Assembly (NCBI RefSeq): GCF_018340385.1
Contig: NC_056580.1
Span: forward strand, 19,931,731-19,995,730
Length of the DNA stretch: 64,000 bases
From: Cyprinus carpio
Lineage: Eukaryota; Chordata; Actinopteri; Cypriniformes; Cyprinidae
Direction of reading: 5' to 3'
Shown: one piece after another, positions 23,980-34,939 of the stretch
Layout of the letters: each line of letters starts with the position of its first letter
Position numbering within the stretch: the stretch's first letter is position 1
Notes under the pieces: generated by a model
Databases searched by the model: none
What the model was told of the DNA's origin: nothing
What the model saw: only the letters and a program-made list of their open reading frames with translations
Program-made: the position numbers and the translations under genes

Positions 23980-26900
23980 ACTAACTCACCGTCCAAGTCT
24001 GGAGCTCTAAGAGTGGAGGTCTCAGTATTTACGAATCTCTAAAGCGAGAGGAGACCCAGCTACACTCCACGCCAGTGGCAGGTAGTGACTACTGCCTAGG
24101 CGGAGCTCTGGGGAGCGGAGGCTTCAGCAAGTTGACTCTCTAAAACGAGAGGAAAGCTACGACGCTCAACCCTGCAGGGGAGCTCTTAAGAGTGGAGGCC
24201 TCAGCATAACAGCCTGACAACACTCAGTGCTAAAGACAGTCAGCGAGGCTCACAGAAAAAAGGAGCCTACATACCAATAGTACTGTTTTAGCAGAGCTCT
24301 GGGGAGCGGCGGCTCCAGCAGAATGACTCTCAAAATGAGAGGAAGCCTACCATGCTCAACCCTCTTAGAGAAGCTCCTAAGAGTGGAGGCCTGAGCATGA
24401 CAACTCTCTAGAGTGAGAGGAGGCCTGACAACACTCAGCGCTAAAGACAGTTGGCGAGGCCCACAAAAGAAGAGCCTACCTACCAATATTACAGTCCAAG
24501 CGGAGCTAAGGAGAGCGTAGACTCCAGCAGAATGACTCTCTGCATGAGAGGAAACCTACCATGCTCAATCCTGGTAGGGGAGCTCTTAAGAGTGGAAGCC
24601 TCAGCCTAGCCACACTCAACCTCAAAGGCAGTAGTGAGGTCTCTACTGCCTAGGTGGAGCTCTGAAGAGCGAAGGCTTCAGCAGGATGACTCTCTTAAAC
24701 GAGAGGAAGCCTAACACTCAACCATCTTAGAGAAGCTCTTAAGAGTGGAGGCCTCAGCATGACGACTCTCTAGAACGAGAGGAGACCTGACTACACTCAG
24801 CGCCGGAGGCAGTAAGCGAGGCTCAAAAAGAGCCTCAAACTCATATCACTGCCCCTGATGGAGCTCTAAAGAGCGAAGGCTTCAGCAGGATGACTCTCTT
24901 AAATGAGAGGAAGCCTAACACTCAACCCTCTTAGAGAAGCCCTTAAGAGTGGAGGCCTCAGCATGACGACTCTCTAAAACGAGAGGAGACCTAACTACAC
25001 TCAGCGCTAGAGACAGTTAGCGAGGCTCCCCAAAGAAGAGAAGCCTACCAACCAATATTACTGTCCAAGCGGAGCTATGGAGAGTGGAGGCTTCAGCAGA
25101 ATGACTCTCTTAAATGAGAGGAAACCTACACACTCAATCCTAGTTTGAGCTCTTAAGAGTGGAGGCCTCAGCATAGCGACTCTCTAAAACGAGAGGAGAC
25201 CTAGCCACATTCAGCGTCAAAGGCAGTTAGTGAGGCTCAGTAGAGGAGCCTACACCCCTATACTGCCTAGGCGGAGTTCTGGGGAGCGGAGGCTTCCGCA
25301 GAATGACTCTCTAAAACGAGAGGAAACCTACAACGCTCAACCCTTGCAGGGGAGCTCTTAAGAGTGGAGGCCTCAACAAAACGACTCTCTAAAGTGAGAG
25401 GAGACCTGGCTACACTCAGCGCCAGAGGCAGTAAGCGAGGCTCAAAAAAGAGCCTACAAACTCATATAACTGCCCCTGATGGAGCTCTAAAGAGCGAAGG
25501 CTTCAGCAGGATGACTCTCTTAAACGAGAGGAAGTCTAACACTCAACCCTCCTAGAGAAGCTCTTAAGAGTGGAGGCCTCAGCATGACGACTCTCTAGAA
25601 CGAGAGGAGACCTGACTACACTCAGCACTAGAGACAGTTAGTGAGGCTCCCCAAAGAAGAGGAGCCTACCTACAAAAAGTACTGTCCAAGCGGAGCTATG
25701 GAGAGTGATGGCTTCAGCAGAATGACTCTCTTAAATGAGACGAAACCTACACACTCAATCCTGGTTTGAGCTCTTAAGAGTGGAGGCCTCAGCATAACGA
25801 CTCTCTAAAACGAGAGGAGACCTAGCCACACTCAGCGTCAAAGGCAGTTAGTGAGGCTCAGTAGAAGAGCCTACACCCCTATACTGCCTAGGTGGAGCTC
25901 TGGGGAGCGGAGGCTTCAGCAGAATGACTCTCTTAAACGAGAGGAAGCCTAACGCTCAACCCTGGCAGGGGAGCTCTTAAGAGTGGAGGCCTCAGCATAA
26001 CGACTCTCTAAAGTGAGAGGAGACCTGGCTACACTCAGCGCCAGAGGCAGTAAGTGAGGCTCAAAATGAGCCTACAAACTCATATCACTGCCCCTGATGG
26101 AGCTCTAAAGAGCGAAGGCTTCAGCAGGATGACTCTCTTAAACGAGAGGAAGCCTAACACTCAACCCTCTTAGAGAAGCTCTTAAGAGTGGAGGCCTCAG
26201 CATGACGACTCTCTGAAACGAGAGGAGACCTGACTACACTCAGCGCTAGAGACAGTTAGCGAGGCTCCCCAAGAAGAGGAGCCTACCAACCAATATTACT
26301 GTCCAAGCGGAGCTATGGAGAGTGGAGGCTTCAGCAGAATGACTCTCTTAAATGAGAGGAAACCTACACTCAATCCTAGTTTGAGCTCTTAAGAGTGGAG
26401 GCCTCAGCATAGCGACTCTCTAAAACGAGAGGAGACCTAGCCACATTCAGCATCAAAGGCAGTTAGTGAGGCTCAGTAGAAGAGCCTACACCCCTATACT
26501 GCCTAGGCGGAGCTCTGGGGAGTGGAGGCTTCTGCAGAATGACTCTCTAAAATGAGAGGAAACCTACAACGCTCAACCCTGGCAGGGGAGCTCTTAAGAG
26601 TGGAGGCCTCAAAATAACGACTCTCTAAAGTGAGAGGAGACCTGGCTACACTCAGCGCCAGAGGCAGTAAGCGAGGCTCAAAAAAGAGCCTACAAACTCA
26701 CATCACTGCCCCTGACGGAGCTCTAAAGAGCGAAGGCTTCAGCAGGATGGCTCTCTTAAACGAGAGAAAGCCTAACACTCACCCCTCCTAGAGAAGCTCT
26801 TAAGAGTGGAGGCCTCAGCATGACGACTCTCTAAAACGAGAGGAGACCTGACTACACTCAGCGCTTAAGACAGTTAGTGAGGCTCCCCAAAGAAGAGGAG

Positions 26901-27990
26901 CCTACCTACAAAAATTACTGTCCAAGCGGAGCTATGGGGAGTGGAGGCTTCAGCAGAATGACTCTCTTAAACGAGAGGAAGCCTAACACTCAACCCTCCT
27001 AGAGAAGCTCTTAAGAGTGGAGGCCTCAGCATGACGGCTCTCTAGAACGAGAGGAGACCTGACTACACTCAGCGCTAGAGACAGTTAGCAAGGCTCCCCA
27101 AATAAGAGGAGCCTACCTACAAAAAGTACTGTCCAAGCGGAGCTATGGAGAGTGGAGGCTTCAGCAGAATGACTCTCTTAAATGAGACGAAACCTACACA
27201 CTCAATCCTGGTTTGAGCTCTTAAGAGTGGAGGCCTCAGCATAACGACTCTCTAAAACGAGAGGAGACCTAGCCATACTCAGCGTCAAAGGCAGTTAGTG
27301 AGGCTCAGTAGAAGAGCCTACACCCCTATACTGCCTAGGTGGAGCTCTGGGGAGCGGAGGCTTCAGCAGGATGACTCTCTAAAACGAGAGGAAACCTACA
27401 ACGCTCAACCCTGGCAGGGGAGCTCTTAAGAGTGGAGGTCTCAGCATAACGACTCTCTAAAGCGAGAGGAGACCTGGCTACACTCAGCGCCGGAGGCAGT
27501 AAGCGAGGCTCAAAGAAGGAGCCTACAAACGCAATCACTGCCCATGACGGAGCTCTTAAGAGTGAAGGCTTCAGCAGGATGACACTCTAAAATGAGAGGA
27601 AGCCAAGCACTCAACCCTCTTAGAGAAGCTCTTAAGAGTGGAGGCCTCAGCATGACGACCCTCAGGAGCGAGAGGAGGCCTGACAACACTCAGAGCTAAA
27701 GACAGTTAGTTAGGCTCACAAAAAAGTAGCCTACAAACCAATAGTGCTTTCTAAGCGGAGCTATGGAGAGCGGAGGCTTCAGCAGGATAACACTATTAAA
27801 TGAGAGGAAGCCTACCAACACCCACCTAGTTGAGGAGCTCTTAAGAGTGGAGGTCTCAACGTACATTTCTCTAAACGAGAGAGGACCTGACTACTCAGTG
27901 CTAGACGCAGTTAGTGAGGCTCACATAGAGCCTACATACTAGTTCTGTCTAAGCGGCTCCACAGAGCTCCGTTGAGAGAACCAGGAACTG
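23980..27990. repeat. tandem satellite array, ~206-bp monomer in a 3-monomer (~620-bp) higher-order repeat
   Basis: The block AGAGTGGAGGCCTCAGCATG recurs about every 206 bp (for example near 24746, 24950, 25577, 26190, 26810 and 27645). Each monomer is a diverged dimer of ~100-bp halves, one with GGAGGCCTCAGCATGACGAC and one with GGAGGCTTCAGCAGAATGAC, each containing a CTCTC-TAAAAC-GAGAG hairpin. Three linker types alternate: A (CATATCACTGCCCCTGATGG) near 24822, 25438, 26058, 26676 and 27507; B (TTACTGTCCAAGCGGAGCTA) near 25023, 25642, 26262, 26880 and 27091; C (CCCCTATACTGCCTAGG) near 25231, 25855, 26468 and 27300. Order is A-B-C throughout with one duplicated B. The flanks at 23980-24800 and 27640-27990 are more diverged. 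Open frames here are chance. Confidence 0.9.
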
Positions 27991-28139
27991 TGATCTCAGC
28001 CTAGCCCCCTCAAGAACCGCTGATCAGGGAGGCTCACAGAGAGCCTCACACCTGGGCTGAGAAGATGAGGAGGCTCAGAGGAGGCTCAAACAAGAGCCTA
28101 ACAACTCAAAAGAAACTTGCCTTTTTTTTTTTTTTTTTT

Positions 28140-28620
28140 TCCAAGTCAGGAGCCTCCTTCACCAAAAATGTAGATAACCCACATTATACACCGTTCCTAT
28201 TCTAAAAATATATACAAAAGGAATTCTGGAAGAAAAAGCATTCTACGTCAGATTCCTTCCATGCCCCGCCTACAATACCCGTGATCGGCCTGATTAACTG
28301 CCTCGGCAGCCGCGAGACCCGAAACGCGGGGAAGAGGCGCTAACTTTTCAAAGAATCAGGCATTCTCAATGCAATCACCTGTCGCAGCGTGGCTATCTCC
28401 CCTGAGAGCCGTACATTCTGATCAAACACATAATTCCCTCAAGAATCAGGCGAGAACAGAAACCGCCGCGAAGGCATCGCATTAAGCTTGTTCAACTCCA
28501 ACGAGAGGCGAACGCGCTCGTGCAAACGCTGGCAAAAACTCGAGTACAGACCTCTGCTCTAGTTGTTCCGCGAATGCAACAGTGAGCGCATCCTACTCCC
28601 TCGTGAGTCAAACGCACATG
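28140..28620. other. non-repeated inner segment of the composite element
   Basis: About 480 bp with higher GC than the surroundings, between the T tract that follows the array and the right inverted end. I find no convincing protein homology in either strand; frames are short and interrupted. It could be residual coding or leader sequence of the autonomous parent. Confidence 0.4.
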
Positions 28621-28673
28621 CTTAGTACACAAGGCTTGAAGACAAAAAAGAGGGTGATGCGTTCTACAAGTGT

Positions 28674-28682
28674 CCTTTTATA
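28674..28682 (-). promoter_or_regulatory. TATA box in the right inverted end, facing the array
   Basis: On the minus strand the sequence reads GCGGATATAAAAGGACACTT, the mirror of the left-end TATA box at 23657-23665. Transcription from here would run leftward through 28.6-28.1 kb and into the array from its other side. Inference only. Confidence 0.45.
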
Positions 28683-29515
28683 TCCGCAGTCGCTCATTAG
28701 CTTACGTCATAGGCTTCCGCCTGCCAATGTCAAGTTCATTGTCGTTTTTTTTCATTCATGCTTCAGGCACTGGCAACGCTGACAGCGTTCCCATAGCGCC
28801 CTCTAGAGGACGCAGCGTGGAGTTCCCTTTCGAAAGGGAACCTTGGATTGTTTTGGTTGTTTTCTATGAGTTTGTGGATATGCTCGGCCCTGGCAGTTTT
28901 TAGAGCCTGTCTATAGCTGGACATACTGTTTTTCCACGCTATTCTAAAAACTTCCAAGTTAGTTTTTCTCCATTTGCGCTCAAGTCTACGAGTTTCTTTC
29001 TTGAGAGAGTGGGTATTACTGCTGTACCATGGCACAGTATGTTTTTCTCTAAAATTTTTCAATTTGATGGGGGCTACAGCTTCTAATGTATTAGAGAAGA
29101 TAGTGCCCATGTTGCCAGTCATTTCGTCTAGTTCATGTGTATTTATGGGTACACAGAGCAGTTGAGCTAAATCAGGCAGGTTATTTGTGAATCTGTCTTT
29201 GGTGGCTGGAACAATAGTTCTGCCCGGCCGATAAAGCAGAGCCATATAGTTAATATCAGTAATACGCAAAATGCACGATACAAGGAAATGGTCAGTAACA
29301 TTATCACTTTGAGGTACGATATCAGTAAGATCGATTCAATGCAATATAATTAAATCTAGCGTATGGTTAAAACGATGAGTGGACCTGGTGACATTTTGCT
29401 TGACTCCAAAACAGTTTATTAGGTCAGTAAATGCAAGTCCTAATGCATCATTTGTATTATCAGCATGAATGTTAAAATCTCTGACAATTAGCGCTTTATC
29501 AATGGTAACCAATAG

Positions 29516-30640
29516 GTAAATATCATATAAATGTTCATATAACGTTTCATATCAATTTTTTTATGTTTTTCAAAAGTCTCATATGCTCTAAAAAGCTACA
29601 TTAATTGTATTTGATCAAAAATACAGTAAAAACAGTAATACTCTTGTGAAATATTATTACAACAGTTTTAAATAAATTAATTAAATTTTAAAATGTAATT
29701 TATTCCTGTGATGGTCAAACTGAATTTCAGCAGCCATTCAGCAGTCTTCAGTGTCACATGATACTTCAGAAATCAATCTGGCATATGTTTTTATATCAGG
29801 TGTTTATTTTTTATTTTTTTATATCTGGTGGTATATTTTTATTTCATGATAAAATCAGGCCTAAGTGTACCAATTTAAAATAAATCCAGAATATAGTTGT
29901 ACTACATAACGTAAAACGGTTGTGATGATGTTCAGAAATATAAGACGCATGAGGCGGGACTATATGTGTCACAGAAATGAAACCCTTAACCCTTTAAGGT
30001 TGTTAACCATTTTGTCAGTGTGAAAAATAAACTCTAGCTCTAAATTTAGGTCAAAGTGGGTAAAGAGAATAAACAGGATAAATACAGATGTCTTTGGCAT
30101 GAAAAGCACCTGAGAGAACTTGTAATTAGAAGCATATATAAATTGCATTCAAGCTTGCAACTCCTTTTTCAAATTAAAATATGCATGCACTATGCTCTAG
30201 TGAAATCTCAAATTATGCAAGACAGCAGTGGGACAGTGGTTTCTGCACATCTTATCTTTAAGCTCTCGCGGTCACTCATGCACGTCTCAATGGGAAGTCA
30301 GCAGTGCAGTGTTTTGATCTAATTTTTTTTTTTTTTTTACATCACAGTTTTTTCATGAGTGGGGAATGTTGAATAATCCTGAACGTTAGAAAAAAAGATG
30401 AGAGAATATGTTCTGTGATATTTTTTTCTTTAATTCACATTTGAATTAAACAAACATTTATTTTCATTTTTTTATTTTTCTGATTTTAAAATTTACTTTG
30501 AAATTGACCTGATATATTAGGCCTGTCCATTTAACACATTAATTTTACATTTCAGTCGATTTAATTTTTTTTAAATTTGATTACCTAAAAAATGAACAAA
30601 TTAATAGCCTTTAATGTACCATCTGTCTCTATTTTTGAGG
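29516..30640. other. asmtl intron, AT-rich, with a dispersed repeat copy
   Basis: No exon is visible. A copy of the dispersed repeat also seen in slc25a6 intron 1 lies at about 29560-29800 (AAATATTATTACAACAG, then TATTCCTGTGATGG and GTGTCACATGATAC). T-rich tracts occur near 30327-30341 and 30421-30480. Confidence 0.45.
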
Positions 30641-33061
30641 GGAAAATCATATACCTCCAATGTCACAGGCTGTTTTATAAGGAGAGGGATCAAATGCTGT
30701 TGCCACATTTTTTCCAGTCAACCTTGTAATGCTGGGCATTGCATCCATTAATCGTTTCTTAAATTCATCTTTACTTTAGGCATCCTAGAAAACAACAAAA
30801 CAGTTCTGCTTAGTACTAGAATGTCAGAAACTTGCATGAAACCACAGAAAATGCATGAACCACAGGTGATATAAGCAGACACATGTTTACCTGAAACACA
30901 TCCTCATTATTCTTCCCAAAAGCTTATTCATGTTGGCTGGTGCCCTCCCTGACAGCATTCTTTAGATGACTGAAGAGAGGCCACACCATATCATTGCACT
31001 GGAGAATGTATCCATGCAGTCTCTGGGCTGTCTGATACCAGGAAGTGACTGGCCTGTTCTGTATTTCTATACACTGCAACAAACAATAAACAATGTTACA
31101 TTCACAATCCACCTCCAGACATGACAATGAAGAGAAAATGTAATAAACAATCAGTAGGAGGAAATGCATGTATGTGAGTGCCTTGAGTCAATGAACAGAG
31201 AAAGTGCTTGTAAGTTATAAATGGACAATGTGCTTAGAGGTTTCCGATCTCACATGTAAGGAAACCACATGCATCTGCGACAGTAACACCATCTATGTGA
31301 GTAAAACGCCAGTGCTTTAATCTTACCACTGGTATTTTGCTGTGTGACCCTTTCTAGAAGCCCTAAGGAGACAGCAACTCCCAGAAGCCTCTCAGTGCCT
31401 AAAACAGAGGCGTTGATTTGGCCAGCTACCTCTTCTAATGTCAGACTGTCAGAGCTGTTCAATACATCAAACACCTTCAGTTTGGATGCGAATGTGATGT
31501 GAATAAAGTCTGATAAACAAATGCATTGCAGAACAGTTACCACACATATCCCTATTGATAAATCATGCAAACCATTTGTTTTTAATGCTTTATGTGTAAA
31601 TGAATGCATTGACAGCATAATACCTAAATTAATTTAAATATTAAAGTTGTAGTTCACCCAAAAGTGAAAAAGCTGTCGTTATTTACTTGCTCATGTGTAA
31701 GTCTAAACCTATATGCCTTTAATTTTGATGAACACAATGAGATTTTTTTTGTTGTTGTTATTATTTTCATCAAAATTGCACTCTGGCATAACTGACACAT
31801 GCACTATAATGCACAAGTCATAACAACTGTCTTTTTTTTTTTCTAGAGTTTAAAGCCCATAGTAACTGTGAACTATTGTTGCACAGATAGAAGCTGTATG
31901 AACATTCTTTAAAACTTCTCCTTTTGTGTGCAACAGAAAAAATAAAAATACAGGTTTGACGACATGAGCATGTGTAAATAATGCCAGAATTTACTTTTTT
32001 TGTGTATGTGAACTATTTCTTAAAGAACCTAATCATTACTACCTTTCAAACTTTAAACCCATCCAGTAAGCTGATGATACTGTGGGGCAAGTCCTGTCTG
32101 CTGCACTTGACACAATCACATTCAGTTCTTGCATGGATGTCCGACTGCCATCTTTACCATTTTCCAATAGCTCAACCTCCCGATTTATGGCACCTTCAGA
32201 CAGGCTGTTAACCAGAGTCCAAGCCTCATCTGAGTCCCGTTAGATCTTGTGGGTGGGAATTTCAGGTGGGCTGTTAAAAGCCTACCAGGTTAAGAAAATC
32301 GCCTCGCACATACTCCACCAACATGCCACCCAAAGTCTGGATCCCGTATACACCAGCCATGTCCCTGTCAAGCACAGATAAATCTGTCAGTCTCATCATT
32401 GACCAGATACTGAACAGAAAATGGATTTATTTACTCAAAGTGGACCCTTACTCAAACATATACTTTGTTGAATTTTCCTCATGTCATTTTCAACATTGTC
32501 AAGGCAAACACAAAAATGACCAGATCCACCAAGGTCCAAATTCCACAGGTTCAACTAGTTTAAATTTACTTGTGATCACAAGTGATCACCACTTGCAATG
32601 CATTTAGCATATGAAAATCAATGCACACAAACTCACATGGGCTCGCCACTGTTGATGTATTCTCAGAGCATCTCATCAGATAACTCTGCAAATTTAACTT
32701 TTGTCTCTTCATAAAAATCAACCACTTTGTAGTCTGTAGCTGAACCTGCAAAGAAGAATAAATAATCTTTAAAATGATCTGTCTATTTTACAAATATAAG
32801 ACTTTTATTGTAAAAATAAATACATTAAACTACCACTCCTGTCATGGCAAAGCACAATAGCAACACCTGTAAAGACGCTACGCTCCTTACCACTCAACCT
32901 GAAATACATTCATTTTGATATATTTCAGGTTCTGCATCAGTGCAAAAAACACATTAAAGTCAGTGCATTAAGACAACAAAAAATGAAAATGCACCTAGAC
33001 AGCATACGGTAAGCATCTTGTTTATCTGTTGGCATCTCCAAGATCAAACCATCAACTGTCT

Positions 33062-34640
33062 GAAGATGAAAAGAGAAGACAAATTTAACAAGAAAATTTT
33101 ACATTACAATATACAGCTACTTACCACAACAGTTGTAGCGAGGTCTAGGGGGTTTTGGGGGCCTGGAGAAGTTTTGACATGCCCTGAGTTTTGTGTTTTT
33201 TTCAGTTGCTTCTAAACATATATATGGCTAAGGTCTGAAAACACTGTATTCAGTACAAACTGGGCTACAATAATATGTAAATAGCATGTATGTACATGAT
33301 TGTGTTTTTGAGAAAACAACGTTTATGTGTGGTTAGTGAAAAACTAAAAGTCACTGAAATAAGGTCATAAAACAAATACACAACATTTGTTCACAAGACT
33401 GTCAAACCTGGAACTTGTAGCCTAGAATTTTTGCTTCAAAATTATGTGAAAATCATCTTTTTTACTCACTCACTCACAGAAAACAATAGATTGATTTAAA
33501 TTTTCTAAGACACTTTTTGTTTGTAAAGGGCATATGCGAGTAGGCGTCATCTATAAAGAATATTTGTGTGATTTACACCTGAGAAGACAAAGACCCGCAT
33601 AATGAGCTGCATAATGAGCCTTTCAGCCAGGTGTGTGACTAAGAGGGAAGAGTTACAAGAAAGAATGTGAGGACAAAATAAATGTATATATTTTTATGTT
33701 TGTAGTTTGTTTAGAATATATTTAATTATCCCACAAAATAATAAGTGCAGTTAAACAGTTTATAAGGAACAATCAAAGCTGAATTTTTAGCATCATTACT
33801 CCAGTCACACGATCCTTCAGAAATCATTCTAATATTCTGATTTGCTACTCAAAAAAAATAAAATAAAAAATATTGTTATTATTATTATTATTATTAATGT
33901 TGAAAAGAGCTGAGAATATTTTTTTCCGATTTTTTTGATAAATTGAAAAAACAGCAAGACTGGATGCTGAAAATTTTGCTTTGATCACAGGAATAAATTA
34001 AATTGTAAAATATATTCAAATAGAAAGCAGTTATTTTAAATAGTAAAAATATTTCACAATATTACTGCTTTAGCAAACTGGTATTGACTGATATTGTGTA
34101 ATGTTGAAATATATAAATGAACATCACATAACTAGCATTTCCAAAGTGTATATTGTTTATGTGCGCTCAAATAAACTAAATGATAAACTGCATTATTAAC
34201 ATTATTGTGATGGTCTCTGATAGTAGTACAGTAGAACATTTAGATGATGTAAATGAAACTTCATAATGTTTCACTTGATTATACATTTAGTCAGGAATTA
34301 TGTGAAACCTAATACAAGTATATAAATTAAAAAAAAAGACTTACTCATGTTTATGATCTCTGCTGGATAAAGCGCTTCATTCTTTTTTCTGAGGAAATTC
34401 AAAACTCAAATCCTGAGGTAATCCTCAGCGTATCTTCTTGGGGTGAATTATGTTTTATTCTTCTCAGCGCGAAGCTAACTGCTTTGTTTTCTCTATGGGC
34501 GTTTACAAGCTGCGAGCTTCACGTGGAACATTAAAATATCAATACCGCGTTCAGCGCATGGGTGTGGTCGCATTAGATATAATGAAGGGAGACGTGAAAG
34601 ACAGACATCGCGTAGTTTTCATATGGATTACTTCATCACA
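33062..34640 (-). other. upstream part of the asmtl locus, 5' exons degraded or unclear
   Basis: A GCTACAACTGTTGTG|GTAAG stretch near 33125-33147 may be the remains of the Maf exon that normally ends in GADT(I/V)V. A possible 5' exon lies near 34440-34345, ending AACATGA|GTAAG at a good donor, with a slightly GC-richer region upstream (34440-34640) that may be the old promoter. A dispersed repeat copy is at 33770-34080, including a TTA trinucleotide run at 33876-33896. No first Maf exon (SASPRR motif) was found. Confidence 0.3.
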
Positions 34641-34939
34641 GAATATGTGGTTTTGGTAGCACTTGCTTAGTTTAAAAGTAGACATATCAAGCTTTCTATA
34701 GATATATCTCTCATGTCTCTGTGTTAAGTATTTGCTGAGTTACAGTTCATTTTAATGACGCGTTTCTAAAAGAAGATCACCGCAGACCAAGGCTGCAGAG
34801 AGCGCACCTTGCTGGTTTTCTTTATTTTATAAATGCACAAAGTTTTGTTGTTATCATGTGTGGATACAAATAAAAGTAAACCCTTTACAGATTCGATTGA
34901 TGTATTGCTCTTATCTGTACGATCAAAACTGTAAGTGTA

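Larger units (their letters stand above)
23487..28843. mobile_element. composite element: inverted ends with inward TATA boxes around a satellite array
   Basis: A stretch of about 190 bp near the left end (23510-23698) recurs in reverse complement at the right end (28646-28820). Shared landmarks include CGCTGCGTCCTCTAGAGGGC, TATGGGAACGCTGTCAGCGT, CTTGACATTGGCAGGCGGAA, GCGGATATAAAAGG and CATCACCCTCTTTTTTGTCT. The left end also has a short palindromic unit (23487-23781) whose two ends are GTAACCATGGTTCCCTGAGA and its complement, followed by another copy of the CCACGCTGCGTCCTCTAGAG block (23808-23850). Between the ends lie the tandem array (about 23980-27990), a T tract (28117-28140) and about 480 bp of non-repeated, moderately GC-rich sequence. 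I see no transposase, reverse transcriptase or tyrosine recombinase. Inverted ends without a clear target duplication could mean a non-autonomous DNA transposon or a DIRS-like derivative. Confidence 0.65.
21519..29515 (-). mobile_element. second L2-type LINE, split by a composite element
   Basis: The 3' portion lies at 21519-23487. It begins with the ATTCA-pentamer tail and TATAGCGC/ATACAAATCG 3' end, then ORF2 C-terminus (22001-22648) and reverse-transcriptase pieces (22710-22949 and 23229-23372). The 5' portion is at about 28835-29515 (SSYRQALKTARAEHIHKLIE; VPWYSSNTHSLKKETRRLER). It is the same family as the plus-strand copy at 9.4-12.5 kb. The catalytic box reads CYAHDTQLY, with the second Asp replaced by His, and frames are broken, so it is dead. 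Aligned against the first copy, about 420 bp of L2 is missing at the composite insertion point. It sits in an intron of the asmtl remnant. Confidence 0.85.
20692..33060 (-). pseudogene. asmtl: asmtl remnant: Maf-like domain fused to an O-methyltransferase, inactivated
   Basis: Maf (nucleotide pyrophosphatase) exons: 33059-32995 (TVDGLILEMPTDKQDAYRML), about 32898-32834 (RLSGKERSVFTGVAIVLCHD), 32745-32637 (VVDFYEETKVKFAELSDEML) and 32364 to about 32286 (GIQTLGGMLVEYVRGDFLNL). A linker follows at about 32270-32050. Methyltransferase exons: about 31500-31315 (KLKVFDVLNSSDSLTLEEVA), about 31066-30925 (LHGYILQCNDMVWPLFSHLK), about 30760-30650 (DAMPSITRLTGKNVATAF), about 21420-21300 (GDFFKDDLPKADLYILARIL) and 20980-20692 (LVSEIFLDEERKRPSRALLQ). 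Order and sequence match human ASMTL. Lesions: TGA at 32663-32665 where Trp is expected; a stop in the linker near 32248; loss of the sequence after VGF; a frameshift in the 31.0-kb exon, which ends with TAA near 30930; one base missing before HDWSDE near 21362; no AG acceptor before the last exon. I infer a true pseudogene. Confidence 0.85.

Noticed and set aside
24250..27538. Open frames of 63-78 codons inside the tandem array
   Set aside because: They are tied to the repeat period, lie on both strands, and encode low-complexity peptides with no constraint. Chance frames in a satellite.
23900..28000. CRISPR-like array
   Set aside because: The units are ~206 bp without short constant repeats and unique spacers, and this is animal nuclear DNA. 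It is a satellite.
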